The notes: generated from the sequence alone by a model not told the origin. 42,710 nt of DNA from Phycisphaerae bacterium (GCA_014859965.1 JACZKQ010000069.1:1-42710); one strand, 5' to 3'; shown: positions 24,776-33,244, numbered from the stretch's first letter. Made by a program: numbers and translations.

Positions 24776-26059
24776 TCAGCTTGCGGCAAGCCCTTTGAAG
24801 TCCGCCCCCGTGGGCTCCTGGAAGACGCGCAGCCCGAACTCGGGGACCACCGCCAGGATGTGGTCGAAGATATCCGCCTGGATGCCCTCGTAATTGGCCC
24901 ACGCCTGATCGTTGCTGAACACGTAAATTTCAATCGGCAGGCCCTTGCTGGTCGGCTCCAGGTGCCGCACCAGGAACGTCATGTTCTGATGCACCTTGGG
25001 ATGCTGCCGCAGGTACGCCGCCACATACGCACGAAACGTCCCCACGTTCGTCAGCCGCCGGCAGTTGACCCTCTCCGACGCGTCGATCTGCTGCTGCGAA
25101 TTCCAGTCGGCCAGTTCCTTCAGCTTGGCGTCAATATAGCCGCCGATGCACTGAAACCTGCGGAACCGCTCCAGCGCCGCCTCGTCGCAGAAGCGGATGC
25201 TCGTCATGTCGATATGCACCGCCCGCTTGATCCGCCGCCCGCCGCTCTCGCTCATCCCACGCCAGTTCCTGAACGAATCACTCACCAGCGCATACGTCGG
25301 AATCGTCGCGATCGTCTTGTCCCAGTTCCGCACCTTCACGGTCGTCAGCGAGATATCGATCACGTCGCCGTCGGCCCCATACTTGGGCATCTCGATCCAG
25401 TCGCCGATGTGGACCATGTCGTTGCTGGTCAACTGAATGCCGGCCACCAGCCCCAGCAGCGAATCCTTGCAGATTAAGAGCAAGACAGCGGTCATGGCCC
25501 CCATGCCGGCCAGGAGCTTCGAAGGGTCCTTCTTCAGGAGAATCGACAGAACCACCACGCCGGCTGCGATGTAAAGCACGATCTTAACGACCTGGACAAA
25601 CCCCTTGATCGGCATCTTTCGTGAACAGTCGAAGGTGTTGTAAATACACACCGCCGAGTTGAGCAGCCCATCGACCACCCACAGCCCGACGGCGACCATA
25701 TAAAAGCCTGCCGCCGTCTGCACAAAACCGATCGCGCGAGGATATCCCTCAAAAACCAAAGCTGCCGTCAGGTACAGCACCACCGCCGGCGCAATATGCG
25801 ACAACCGCGTAAACACTCCGCGTTCGACGAGGATATTGTCCCAGTGCGTCCGGCTCCGCTCCGCCATGCGATGAAGCCAAACAAGCAGAACACGCTTAAC
25901 GACCCAGTTCACCAGCCAGGCCGCCGCCAGAACCCCTACGAACCAAACCAGCCGCACGCCAAAAGCCGCCACCTCTTCGGGCACACCTAACTGGTCAGAC
26001 CAACTCTTCACCGCCGCGACCACAAAACCCATACTGTCGAAATGCGCTGCCCCGCTCAC
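24776..26059 (-). CDS. MscS-family mechanosensitive channel (YbdG/MscM-like)
   Basis: A 427-residue protein with an N-terminal set of about five hydrophobic helices (residues about 35-200) and the MscS core. Its pore-lining/beta stretch GAMTAVLLLICKDSLLGLVAGIQL continues into DMVHIGDWIEMPKYGADGDVIDISLTTVKVRNWD. The long C-terminal domain (VNCRRLTNVGTFRAYVAAYLRQHP) and loop lengths match the YbdG type rather than classical MscS. Such channels release solutes on osmotic downshock. GTG 26059 overlaps the TGA of the preceding gene (GTGA), suggesting coupling; ATG 26032 is an alternative. Confidence 0.88.
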   Translation of the reverse strand: MSGAAHFDSMGFVVAAVKSWSDQLGVPEEVAAFGVRLVWFVGVLAAAWLVNWVVKRVLLVWLHRMAERSRTHWDNILVERGVFTRLSHIAPAVVLYLTAALVFEGYPRAIGFVQTAAGFYMVAVGLWVVDGLLNSAVCIYNTFDCSRKMPIKGFVQVVKIVLYIAAGVVVLSILLKKDPSKLLAGMGAMTAVLLLICKDSLLGLVAGIQLTSNDMVHIGDWIEMPKYGADGDVIDISLTTVKVRNWDKTIATIPTYALVSDSFRNWRGMSESGGRRIKRAVHIDMTSIRFCDEAALERFRRFQCIGGYIDAKLKELADWNSQQQIDASERVNCRRLTNVGTFRAYVAAYLRQHPKVHQNMTFLVRHLEPTSKGLPIEIYVFSNDQAWANYEGIQADIFDHILAVVPEFGLRVFQEPTGADFKGLAAS

Positions 26060-26955
26060 TTGCCCGCGACCCGCATCTGGAGCGTGTACACCGAATCGCT
26101 GGCCGTGATGAAGAGCGTCTTGCGGTCCTTGCCACCGAAGGTCACGTTGGCCGTCCAGTTCTTTGGGACGTCGATCTGCTTGATCTTCTCGCCGGCCGGG
26201 TTGAACACGGAGACACCCTTGCCCGTCAGGTACACATTGCCTTCCTCATCGATGGTCATGCCGTCCGAGCCCATCGTACAGAACAGCCGCTTGTTCGAAA
26301 GCGCGCCTTGCTTATTGATGTCATAGGCGTAGGTCTTCTTGTCGCCGATGTCGGCGATGTACAGCGTTTTGCCGTCCGGCGTGCCGATGATGCCGTTGGG
26401 CTGGACGAGGTCGTCAGCAACCCGCGTCACCGTTTTGTAATCCGGCGTCAGGTAGTACACGCACTGCTTCTGCTCGCTGGGCCCGCGGTTGACCCAGTAG
26501 GGCCGCTTGTAGTACGGGTCTGTGAAGAACACCCCGCCCCACGGGGCGACCCACAGGTCGTTGGGCCCGTTGAACAGCTTGCCCTCGAAATTCTTAAGGA
26601 GCACCTTGTGCCCGCCCTTCAGATCGATGGCCCACAACTCGTTCTTGTCGTCGGCACAGGCCAGTAAAACGCCTTTTTTGTCGAAGTAAAGCCCATTCGA
26701 CCGCCCGCAGGGGCTCAGAAATGTCGTCACCTGCCCGTCTGGCGACCACTTTACGATGCGGTCGTTGGGCTGGTCGGTAAAATAGACGTTGCCGTCCTTG
26801 TCGACCGCTGGGCCTTCGGTGAATTTGAACCCGTCGGCCGCCAGTTTCAACTCCGCCCCTGCCGCGACAATATCGCTTGTTTTGACGGTTTGGGCGGCGC
26901 ATCCGGCGGCGCAGACGGCCAGCAGTACTGCGAGAACGGCATTTCTTGACGACAT
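26056..26955 (-). CDS. SMP-30/gluconolactonase-like lipoprotein
   Basis: A 299-residue protein with a signal peptide ending in a lipobox (LLAVCAAGC). The SMP-30 six-bladed propeller follows: GFKFTEGPAVDKDGNVYFTD with the conserved metal-ligand Glu, SNGLYFDKKG, NGPNDLWVAPWGGVFFTDP with Asn-Asp ligands, QPNGIIGTPDGKTLYIAD and GSDGMTIDEEGNVYL. Relatives hydrolyse sugar lactones, so it may act on aldonolactones in the periplasm. ATG 26955 has AAGGAG 8 nt upstream. It heads a two-gene unit with the mechanosensitive channel, an unusual pairing. Confidence 0.87.
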   Translation of the reverse strand: MSSRNAVLAVLLAVCAAGCAAQTVKTSDIVAAGAELKLAADGFKFTEGPAVDKDGNVYFTDQPNDRIVKWSPDGQVTTFLSPCGRSNGLYFDKKGVLLACADDKNELWAIDLKGGHKVLLKNFEGKLFNGPNDLWVAPWGGVFFTDPYYKRPYWVNRGPSEQKQCVYYLTPDYKTVTRVADDLVQPNGIIGTPDGKTLYIADIGDKKTYAYDINKQGALSNKRLFCTMGSDGMTIDEEGNVYLTGKGVSVFNPAGEKIKQIDVPKNWTANVTFGGKDRKTLFITASDSVYTLQMRVAGK

Positions 26956-27011
26956 ACGAATAGCTCCTTTCTTTCAGCAATATTAGACGTAATTCCCCCC
27001 GGCCGGGTGCC

Positions 27012-27039
27012 ATTATAACCGAAAACCGCCCGGAAACAA
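27012..27039 (-). promoter_or_regulatory. Sigma-70-type promoter of the SMP-30/channel unit
   Basis: On the minus strand TTGTTT (27039-27034) and a perfect TATAAT (27017-27012) are 16 nt apart. The start would fall near 27005, a leader of about 50 nt. The -35 is weak but overlaps an inverted repeat that could be an operator. Confidence 0.5.
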
Positions 27040-27056
27040 GTTTTTGCCGCTTGTTT
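27034..27056. repeat. Inverted repeat overlapping the SMP-30 promoter -35
   Basis: AAACAAG (27034-27040) and CTTGTTT (27050-27056) are perfect 7-bp arms around a 9-nt centre. The left arm coincides with the promoter -35, a typical repressor position. It could also be a weak terminator-like stem; no regulator gene is adjacent. Confidence 0.4.
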
Positions 27057-27161
27057 TAGAGATTGGCGCCATTCCGAAATAAGGGCGCACCGCCGGGGGG
27101 CGATTCCGTATGGTATGTTGACGTGCGAAAGGTTAATGACAACATTGGGAAGGCACTTCTT

Positions 27162-27413
27162 ATGAGCGGCAAAGAGCGTAATAAACTTCGCAGGTATGTT
27201 GGACCATTCGAGACACGGGCAGAACGGCACTGGAAAGCTGTAACGCCTTTCTTCTACAAAAAGCTTGAACAGCGAGAGCGGCTGTTCCATCGCCTCTTTT
27301 CGCAAGGGCCCAAGGCGCAAGAGGTTATGGATCGTTGCCGCCGTATCAAAGGTTTGCAATACGACGACGCCGAGGACATTGCTATCACCCTTTGGACCCC
27401 GGCTATCGAGTAA
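27162..27413 (+). CDS. Small basic hypothetical protein
   Basis: An 83-residue protein starting MSGKERNKLRRYVGPFETRAERHW..., with an AAGG box 8 nt before ATG 27162. It has mixed helix with many Arg/Lys and aromatic residues, no signal peptide and no recognised motif. It stands alone between divergent and downstream promoters, and it is not a family I recognise. A longer form from TTG 27063 was rejected because that N-terminus is of poor composition and has no ribosome site. Confidence 0.5.
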   Translation: MSGKERNKLRRYVGPFETRAERHWKAVTPFFYKKLEQRERLFHRLFSQGPKAQEVMDRCRRIKGLQYDDAEDIAITLWTPAIE

Positions 27414-27420
27414 TGTCGGG

Positions 27421-27449
27421 TTTACCCGGGATGCGGCTTTGTGTATAAT
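27421..27449 (+). promoter_or_regulatory. Sigma-70-type promoter of the metallopeptidase gene
   Basis: TTTACC (27421-27426), 17 nt, then a perfect TATAAT (27444-27449). Transcription would start near 27456, just before the hairpin at 27458-27480 and about 50 nt upstream of ATG 27506. Confidence 0.6.
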
Positions 27450-27457
27450 GGGGCTGA

Positions 27458-27480
27458 GCCGGCCGCAAACTGCGGCCGGC
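27458..27480 (+). other. Strong GC hairpin at the predicted mRNA 5' end (or terminator of the small gene)
   Basis: GCCGGCCGCA and TGCGGCCGGC form a perfect 10-bp stem with an AAC loop, followed by ATTTTATCG. It begins within 2-3 nt of the predicted start of the downstream transcript, so it may protect that mRNA's 5' end. It could equally stop transcripts reading through from the gene ending at 27413. Confidence 0.6.
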
Positions 27481-27505
27481 ATTTTATCGTTGCGAGGATT
27501 GCCCC

Positions 27506-28252
27506 ATGCAAATCGCGTGTTTGGCCGCGTTGACTATACTGGCAAGTACTTTCAGCGCGGACAGTTATGCGCCAACGTCCGACTACGCCGCCCGGGAGAT
27601 ATTGGGCTGGAGGGTGCTGGTCAATAAGCAATTGACCGAGGAACATCCGGAACTGGCCGCAGAGGTGCTGAAACTACTGGAAAACCAGTTGTATCAGATC
27701 ACGCGCGTGGTGCCGGAAGCGGCGCTGCCACACCTTAAGAAGCATGCCTTTTGGGTTGAATACAAGGACAAAAACTTTCCGTGCATGTGCTATCATCCCT
27801 CCGCACAATGGCTTACGAAGAACGGCTACAATCCCGAAAAGGCGACCGGGGTGGAAATCTGCGGGGCGGAGAAGTTTTTATCCTGGACAAAAGACCAGCC
27901 CTGGATGGTTTTGCACGAGCTCGCACATGGGTTTCATCATATGGTTGTGGGGCATCGCAATCGGGAGTTGAATCGGGCGTTTTCGGCGGCGAAGGAGAAG
28001 GGGATTTACGATTCGGTGCTGCACATTAACGGCCAGAGCCGCAAGGCTTACGCAATGACCAACGTGGAGGAGTACTTTGCCGAGACTGCGGAGGCGTTTT
28101 TTGGGACCAATGATTTCTATCCATTTGTGCGCGCGGAGCTAAAGCAAGTGGACCCAGAGGTTTATGCGCTGCACGAGCGATTCTGGCGCAACCCGCCGAT
28201 GCGTGAGGGGGAGAAACCGGCCGACCCAACGGGAGAAGAAAAGACGGAGTAG
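27506..28252 (+). CDS. Secreted zinc metallopeptidase (HExxH), function unknown
   Basis: A 248-residue protein with a short signal peptide (MQIACLAALTILASTFSA). The zinc site HELAH (137-141) is in MVLHELAHGFHHMVVG, followed by TNVEEYFAETAEAFFGTNDFYPF (186-207), whose Glu residues are the likely third ligand. The HELAH plus VEEYFAE...FFG pair recalls the lethal-factor-like (ATLF) metallopeptidase fold, but I cannot name the family with certainty. Three cysteines lie before the site. ATG 27506 has GAGG about 9 nt upstream. It is followed after 74 nt by the URO-D-like gene on the same strand. Confidence 0.72.
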   Translation: MQIACLAALTILASTFSADSYAPTSDYAAREILGWRVLVNKQLTEEHPELAAEVLKLLENQLYQITRVVPEAALPHLKKHAFWVEYKDKNFPCMCYHPSAQWLTKNGYNPEKATGVEICGAEKFLSWTKDQPWMVLHELAHGFHHMVVGHRNRELNRAFSAAKEKGIYDSVLHINGQSRKAYAMTNVEEYFAETAEAFFGTNDFYPFVRAELKQVDPEVYALHERFWRNPPMREGEKPADPTGEEKTE

Positions 28253-28326
28253 CGCAGCCGAGTTACTCCATAATGGTGATCTGTTGCACACAAACAGGTT
28301 AAGCAAAGTTCTATGGTGCGTGAATT

Positions 28327-29337
28327 ATGAACCATGTCGAGCGTTTTCGGGCTGTGATGCGATTTCAACCCTTTGACCGGCTGCCGCGATGGGAATGGGC
28401 CATGTGGTGGGATGAGACAATCGCCCGCTGGCATGGAGAAGGATTGCCGCAGGATCTGGACTTCAGCAACGTTTTTGGCATCTCGCAATACTTTGGCCTG
28501 GATCCGTACATGCAGTTCTGGTTCAGCACCACCCAGGCCACGATCGAGGCAACCCAGCACCATACCGAGGGCGTCGTGGCAAACATGGACGATTATCGCA
28601 GGATACGGCCCATGTTGTTTCCGGACCATTCCCAGGCCGTCGAGAGGATGAGGCCATGGGCCAAGCTGCAGCAGGAAGGCAATGCGGTCATCTGGGCGAC
28701 CTTAGAGGGCTTTTTCTGGTTTCCACGCACATTGATGGATATCGAAAAACTCAGCTACGCCTTTGTCGATCAGCCGGAACTCGTTCATGCGATAAACCGC
28801 GATCTGCTTGTGTTTAATCTTGAAATCCTCCGCTTGATCAGCAAGGTCTGTGCGCCTGTGTTTATTACAATTGCCGAGGATGTCAGTTATAATCACGGGC
28901 CGATGATCTCGCAGAGGACTTTCGAGGATTTCCTGGCGCCGTACTATCGCAAGCTCCTTGAGGCTATCAAGGAGTTGGGCATAATCACCATCGTCGATAC
29001 CGACGGCGATGTCACTGCAATGGTGCCCTGGCTGCAAGCGGTTGGCATCGACGGCGTGCTGCCGCTGGAGCGGCAGGCAAACGTCGACGGCAGCCTCTTG
29101 CGCGAACAGTTCGGCGACTTGTGCATGGTAGGGCATTTCAATAAACTGGTGATGAAAGAAGGCGAGCAGGCGATGCGGCGCGAATTTGAGCGGCTTGCTC
29201 CCCTGATGCAAAGCGGCGGATATATCCCCAGCGTAGACCACCAGACGCCTCCGGAGGTCTCGCTGGAACAATATCGCACCTTTGTGCGGCTCTTGAAGGA
29301 GTACACGGGCGCAGGTTTGCGAGAAGAGAAAGGGTGA
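28327..29337 (+). CDS. URO-D superfamily (methyltransferase-like) protein
   Basis: A 336-residue protein that opens MNHVERFRAVMRFQPFDRLPRWEW, the usual start of uroporphyrinogen-decarboxylase-superfamily proteins. It keeps the TIM-barrel course: ITIAEDVSYNHGPMIS, FLAPYYRKLLEAIKELG, HFNKLVMKEGEQAM and GGYIPSVDHQTPPEVSLEQY. It is not true HemE: the N-terminal RQAGRY motif is missing, and the HxC zinc motif of MtaA/MtbA methyltransferases was not seen. The stop is 4 nt before the start codon of the GH106 gene, so the two form a tight pair. It may handle a modified sugar or a one-carbon unit released by the hydrolase, but this is inference. Confidence 0.75.
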   Translation: MNHVERFRAVMRFQPFDRLPRWEWAMWWDETIARWHGEGLPQDLDFSNVFGISQYFGLDPYMQFWFSTTQATIEATQHHTEGVVANMDDYRRIRPMLFPDHSQAVERMRPWAKLQQEGNAVIWATLEGFFWFPRTLMDIEKLSYAFVDQPELVHAINRDLLVFNLEILRLISKVCAPVFITIAEDVSYNHGPMISQRTFEDFLAPYYRKLLEAIKELGIITIVDTDGDVTAMVPWLQAVGIDGVLPLERQANVDGSLLREQFGDLCMVGHFNKLVMKEGEQAMRREFERLAPLMQSGGYIPSVDHQTPPEVSLEQYRTFVRLLKEYTGAGLREEKG

Positions 29338-29343
29338 AGTGTA

Positions 29344-32300
29344 ATGTCGAGAGTCCTGACAGTTGTAACGGTAATGGCCGCCTTGTCGAGCGCGTTGTTC
29401 GCGGCGGGTCTTGAAGATGGATTCCACAAGCCGCCGCAGGAGGCGGGTGTTCGCTGCTGGTGGTGGTGGCTTAACAGCAATGTTACGAAGGAAGCGATCA
29501 CGCGCGACTTGACGGAGATGAAGGCCAAGGGCTTCAGCGGCGCCATGATTTTCGATGCCGGCGGCGCCGAGCAGAGGGGCAACGCCCAGGTGCCGGCCGG
29601 CCCGCTGTACGGCAGCGAACCGTGGCGGGCACTTTTCAAGCATGCACTGAAGGAAGCGGAGCGGCTGGAGCTGACTCTGGGCCTTTCGATCCAAAGCGGC
29701 TGGAACCTCGGCGGACCAAACGTCACGCCGGACTTCGCGGCCAAACAGTTGACCTGGTCGCAAACTGAAATTGCGGGCCCCGCTGCATACCGGGGCAAAC
29801 TGCCGACCGGACCCGCCAGAGACGGCTTTTATAAAGATATTGCGGTGCTGGCTTACAGAAACAAGGACCGCAGCCCGGCCAAAGCCCTGTTTGAGATCAA
29901 GGCCGGCTCGTCTCAGAAGGATTTTCCGGTTACCAACGTGCTCGATGGAAGCGGCTCCACCTTTTGGGTCAGTGCCGGTGACCAGCCCGGGCAAGGTCCG
30001 AGTCCCGACCGGCCGGAATCAATAACCGTAACCTTTGGCGCCGAGACGGAACTCGCGGAGATCCGCATCCAGGGCAGAAAAAGTTATGGGCCCGCTGCCG
30101 TACAGGTAGTCTGCAAAGAAACGAATCAAAAGACACAACGATTCAGCCTGGGCGACGGCCAGAATGCGCTGCTGAGATTTCCGACGATGAAGGGCAGAAC
30201 GTTCGAACTGATTTTCGACGGAGCGTACGATCCGCGTTTTCCCGATGCGCCCCGCAATGTCCAGGTGGCCACCCTTGCGCTTGCGGATTCAGCTTCTCGA
30301 CCACTCACATTAACGCGGACTGCGCCTATCGAAAATCTCCAGCTCAAATCGGGAACAAGAGAACTCGGAGGATCGGCGCCGGATTGCCGTTTCCTTCTGA
30401 ACGATTCTCTGTCGACGCCGGGCGAAGAAGACGTGCTTGCTGAAAATGTCATCGACATCTCGGCGAAGATGGATGCCGACGGGACACTGTCCTGGGACGT
30501 GCCCGCGGGAAGGTGGACGGTGCTTCGCTTCGGGTTTACGACAACCAATGCGCACGTCTCGACGTACAGCGGCGAATGGAAAGGCCGCGTGCTGGATTAC
30601 CTCAGCCGCGAGGCGTTCGATCGTTATTGGAACGAAGTCGTGGTCCCTCTCATTGAAGACGCGGGGCCTTTGGCGGGGACGGTCCTCAAGCAGCTTGAGA
30701 CGGACAGTTGGGAATGCGGGGGGATGAACTGGAGCCCTGACCTTGCCTCCGATTTCAAGAAATACAGGGGCTACGATTTGTTGCCCTATCTGCCGGTCTT
30801 TGCCGGCAAGATCGTCCAAAGCCGCGGTGCGAGCAATGCCTTCCTGGCGGATTTCAGGAAGACGTTGGGCGATTGCGTGGCCGACAATCACTACGGCGTC
30901 TTCGCCGAGTACGCCCACAAAAGCAACCTGGAGATCCAGCCCGAATCGGGCGGGCCCCATGCCGGGCCGCTCGACGCGATTAAGAACCTGGGCAAGAGCG
31001 ATATCGTCATGGGCGAATTCTGGGTTCCGAGCCCGCACAGGCCCCAACCCGTCAACCGTTTCTACATGAAGCAGGCCTCTTCTGCGGCACACATCTACGG
31101 CAAGAAATACGTGGCAGCCGAGGCCTTCACGAGCATCGGGCCGCATTGGGACGACGTGCTCTGGCAGTCTCAGAAGCCCAGCATGGATCATGAGTTTTGC
31201 TCCGGACTCAATATGATTTTCTTCCACACGTTCACATGCTCGCCAAAGGAGATGGACATTCCGGGTCAGGAGTATTTCGCGGGCACGCACGTCAACCCGC
31301 AGGTCACCTGGTGGGAGTACGCCGGAACCTTTATCGATTACATTAACCGCTGCCACTTCATGACTCAGCAGGGCAAATTCGTCGCCGACGCGCTGTACTA
31401 CTACGGCGACCATGTGCCCAACGTTGCAAGACTCAAAGAGGACGACCCCGCCGGCATATTGCCCGGCTATGACTATGACATCACCGACGAGGTCATACTG
31501 CGGCGGCTCAAGGTGGCCGACGGGAGGATCGTCGTGCCGGGAGGCGTCAGCTATCGTTTGCTGGTCCTGCCGGATCACCACGTGCTGTCGCTGGATGCAC
31601 TGGAAAAGGTCAACGAGTTGCTGCACCAGGGGGCGACCGTGCTCGGTCCCAAACCGCAGCGGCTGGTCAGCCTCGTCGGAGGCCCGCAGGCCCAACGGCG
31701 TTTCGAAGAGCTCTCCAATCGGCTCTGGAGCAGTCAGGCCGATCGCGGGCAACGGAACGTCGGCCGCGGCCTGCTGATGTGGGGAAAGACCGGCCGCGAG
31801 GCTTTGGCGGACTTGGGGGTCACACCTGATTTTACCGTTAAACCCGGCGGCATTGGCGTTATAGATTACATCCATTACACCATTGAAGACGCGGACGTGT
31901 ACTTCGTCGCCAACCAGTCGCCCGAACCGATTGATGTTTCGTGCAGTTTCAGAATTACCGGCAAGCAGCCCGAACTTTGGGACCCCTTGACCGGTGGAAT
32001 TCGCGATGCACTTGCGTTTTCGCAGAAAGACGCGCGGACCGACGTTCCGATGCACTTTGCTCCATACGGTTCGACGTTCTTCGTTTTTCGCAAGTCGATT
32101 TCGCCGGATTTGCAGGGCGGCAATCAAAAGAACTTTCCCGATCTCCACCTCGTTCAGGAGATCACGGGGCCCTGGCAGGTAAGCTTCAATTCCGAATGGG
32201 GAGGGCCCGAGCATACGGTATTCGACGAGCTTACAAGTTGGACGGACATGGACGACGAAGGAATACGTTATTATTCCGGCAAGGCGGCCTACAAGAAAAC

Positions 32301-32634
32301 TTTTGCACTGAAGGGCCCGAAACAGGCGAGACGTTACATGCTGGATCTGGGTGAGGTGGCGGACATCGGCATGAGCAAAGTGCGGCTCAACGGCCGCGAC
32401 CTTGGCGTGATCTGGACAACACCTTTCCGCGTCGATATTACCGAAGCACTTCAGGAAGGCGCCAACGAACTGACCGTCGAAGTTGTGAACTCCTGGAGAA
32501 ACCGATTGGTCGGAGACCGCAGTTTGCCAGAATCCCAAAGGTACACACGAACCAACATAACCGTCCGTAAGGAATGGCCGCTGCTCAAGTCGGGGCTTCT
32601 GGGCCCGGTGCGAATACTCGAAGTCAAGCTGTAA
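29344..32634 (+). CDS. Secreted GH106 alpha-L-rhamnosidase-like enzyme
   Basis: A 1096-residue protein. After a signal peptide (MSRVLTVVTVMAALSSALFAAG) comes the GH106 opening VRCWWWWLNSNVTKEAITRDL with GFSGAMIFDAGG. Later blocks are LGLSIQSGWNLGG, LKQLETDSWECGGMNWSPDL and FKKYRGYDLLPYLPVFAG. An insert of about residues 190-330 is jelly-roll-like (discoidin-type carbohydrate-binding). The C-terminus is a galactose-binding-like domain (DLGEVADIGMSKVRLNGRDLGVIWTTPFRVDIT). GH106 enzymes release alpha-L-rhamnose from polysaccharides by an inverting mechanism, but several other specificities occur among distant members. It is encoded directly after the URO-D-like gene and ends about 45 nt before a terminator. 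Confidence 0.85.
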   Translation: MSRVLTVVTVMAALSSALFAAGLEDGFHKPPQEAGVRCWWWWLNSNVTKEAITRDLTEMKAKGFSGAMIFDAGGAEQRGNAQVPAGPLYGSEPWRALFKHALKEAERLELTLGLSIQSGWNLGGPNVTPDFAAKQLTWSQTEIAGPAAYRGKLPTGPARDGFYKDIAVLAYRNKDRSPAKALFEIKAGSSQKDFPVTNVLDGSGSTFWVSAGDQPGQGPSPDRPESITVTFGAETELAEIRIQGRKSYGPAAVQVVCKETNQKTQRFSLGDGQNALLRFPTMKGRTFELIFDGAYDPRFPDAPRNVQVATLALADSASRPLTLTRTAPIENLQLKSGTRELGGSAPDCRFLLNDSLSTPGEEDVLAENVIDISAKMDADGTLSWDVPAGRWTVLRFGFTTTNAHVSTYSGEWKGRVLDYLSREAFDRYWNEVVVPLIEDAGPLAGTVLKQLETDSWECGGMNWSPDLASDFKKYRGYDLLPYLPVFAGKIVQSRGASNAFLADFRKTLGDCVADNHYGVFAEYAHKSNLEIQPESGGPHAGPLDAIKNLGKSDIVMGEFWVPSPHRPQPVNRFYMKQASSAAHIYGKKYVAAEAFTSIGPHWDDVLWQSQKPSMDHEFCSGLNMIFFHTFTCSPKEMDIPGQEYFAGTHVNPQVTWWEYAGTFIDYINRCHFMTQQGKFVADALYYYGDHVPNVARLKEDDPAGILPGYDYDITDEVILRRLKVADGRIVVPGGVSYRLLVLPDHHVLSLDALEKVNELLHQGATVLGPKPQRLVSLVGGPQAQRRFEELSNRLWSSQADRGQRNVGRGLLMWGKTGREALADLGVTPDFTVKPGGIGVIDYIHYTIEDADVYFVANQSPEPIDVSCSFRITGKQPELWDPLTGGIRDALAFSQKDARTDVPMHFAPYGSTFFVFRKSISPDLQGGNQKNFPDLHLVQEITGPWQVSFNSEWGGPEHTVFDELTSWTDMDDEGIRYYSGKAAYKKTFALKGPKQARRYMLDLGEVADIGMSKVRLNGRDLGVIWTTPFRVDITEALQEGANELTVEVVNSWRNRLVGDRSLPESQRYTRTNITVRKEWPLLKSGLLGPVRILEVKL

Positions 32635-32676
32635 ACAGACCAGCCCGTTGTAACCGGCGCGGCCGCATACGTCTGT

Positions 32677-32715
32677 AAATAAAAAAACCCCACCAGATGT
32701 TCTCCGGATGGGGTT
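32677..32715 (-). terminator. Intrinsic terminator of the HTH gene
   Basis: On the minus strand AACCCCATCC and GGTGGGGTT form a 9-bp stem with one bulge, followed by a run of seven T (32687-32681). This is a standard Rho-independent terminator for the gene ending at 32741. The stem may also slow plus-strand transcripts from the GH106 gene, though only AATAAA follows on that side. Confidence 0.82.
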
Positions 32716-32740
32716 AATAAACGATGTTTGTCTGTGAAGA

Positions 32741-33244
32741 CTATCGGCCTGCTGTCTTCTTCGTGCGCTTCTTACTGGCTTTTGTCTTCTTGCTCTTTCT
32801 GCCGGCGAGCTGCATTCCGGTGGGACCTGCCGCGGGACCAGGAGAAGAGGACGGCTTGAACAGGTAACCTTGTTTTCGCCCTGCCGAGTAAAAGCAGTCA
32901 AACTTGTGGATGTACTGCTTCACCGTGCCCTCGCTGAGATTTGTCTTTCGGGCAATCTCCGAGACCTGCATGGGCTTTGTGCTGCTCATCACTTTGCAGA
33001 GCTGCTCGGGAGCGCTGCCGGGCTTCGGCCGGTCTTCCTTTGCCGGTCCCTTTTCACCGCCTCTTGCCTTTGCTTGTTTCCTGCCCTGCAGGAGGGCGGT
33101 AAGCGATTGCAGCTGATCTGACAATTGCGCCTGAGCTTTTTGTACCTTATCCATTTGATCCTGCAACTGCTTCTTCAGAGCTTCGGCCTCTTGGCCCTGC
33201 TCGATAAGCTGTTGTACTTCTGAAAAGTCAATTTGCCTGGCCAT
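32741..33244 (-). CDS. Coiled-coil/HTH DNA-binding protein with lysine-rich tail
   Basis: A 167-residue protein in three parts. Residues 1-55 are a coiled coil (EAEALKKQLQDQMDKVQKAQAQLSDQL). Residues 75-130 form a winged-HTH-like domain (EQLCKVMSSTKPMQVSEIARKTNLSEGTVKQYIHKFDCF) with a final YLFKP strand. Residues 131-167 are a Pro/Gly linker and a basic tail (GRKSKKTKASKKRTKKTAGR) resembling histone H1 or bacterial H1-like proteins. It probably binds DNA as a dimer and may act as a nucleoid protein or regulator. It has its own strong promoter and terminator. I do not recognise a named family. Confidence 0.75.
   Translation of the reverse strand: MARQIDFSEVQQLIEQGQEAEALKKQLQDQMDKVQKAQAQLSDQLQSLTALLQGRKQAKARGGEKGPAKEDRPKPGSAPEQLCKVMSSTKPMQVSEIARKTNLSEGTVKQYIHKFDCFYSAGRKQGYLFKPSSSPGPAAGPTGMQLAGRKSKKTKASKKRTKKTAGR

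Noticed and set aside
28327..29337. Annotating the URO-D-like gene as hemE
   Set aside because: The N-terminal RQAGRY substrate motif of true uroporphyrinogen decarboxylase is missing and the gene is not with heme genes.
30310..32901. 863-codon open frame antisense to the GH106 gene
   Set aside because: No motif or signal peptide; the plus strand carries a convincing full-length GH106 protein.
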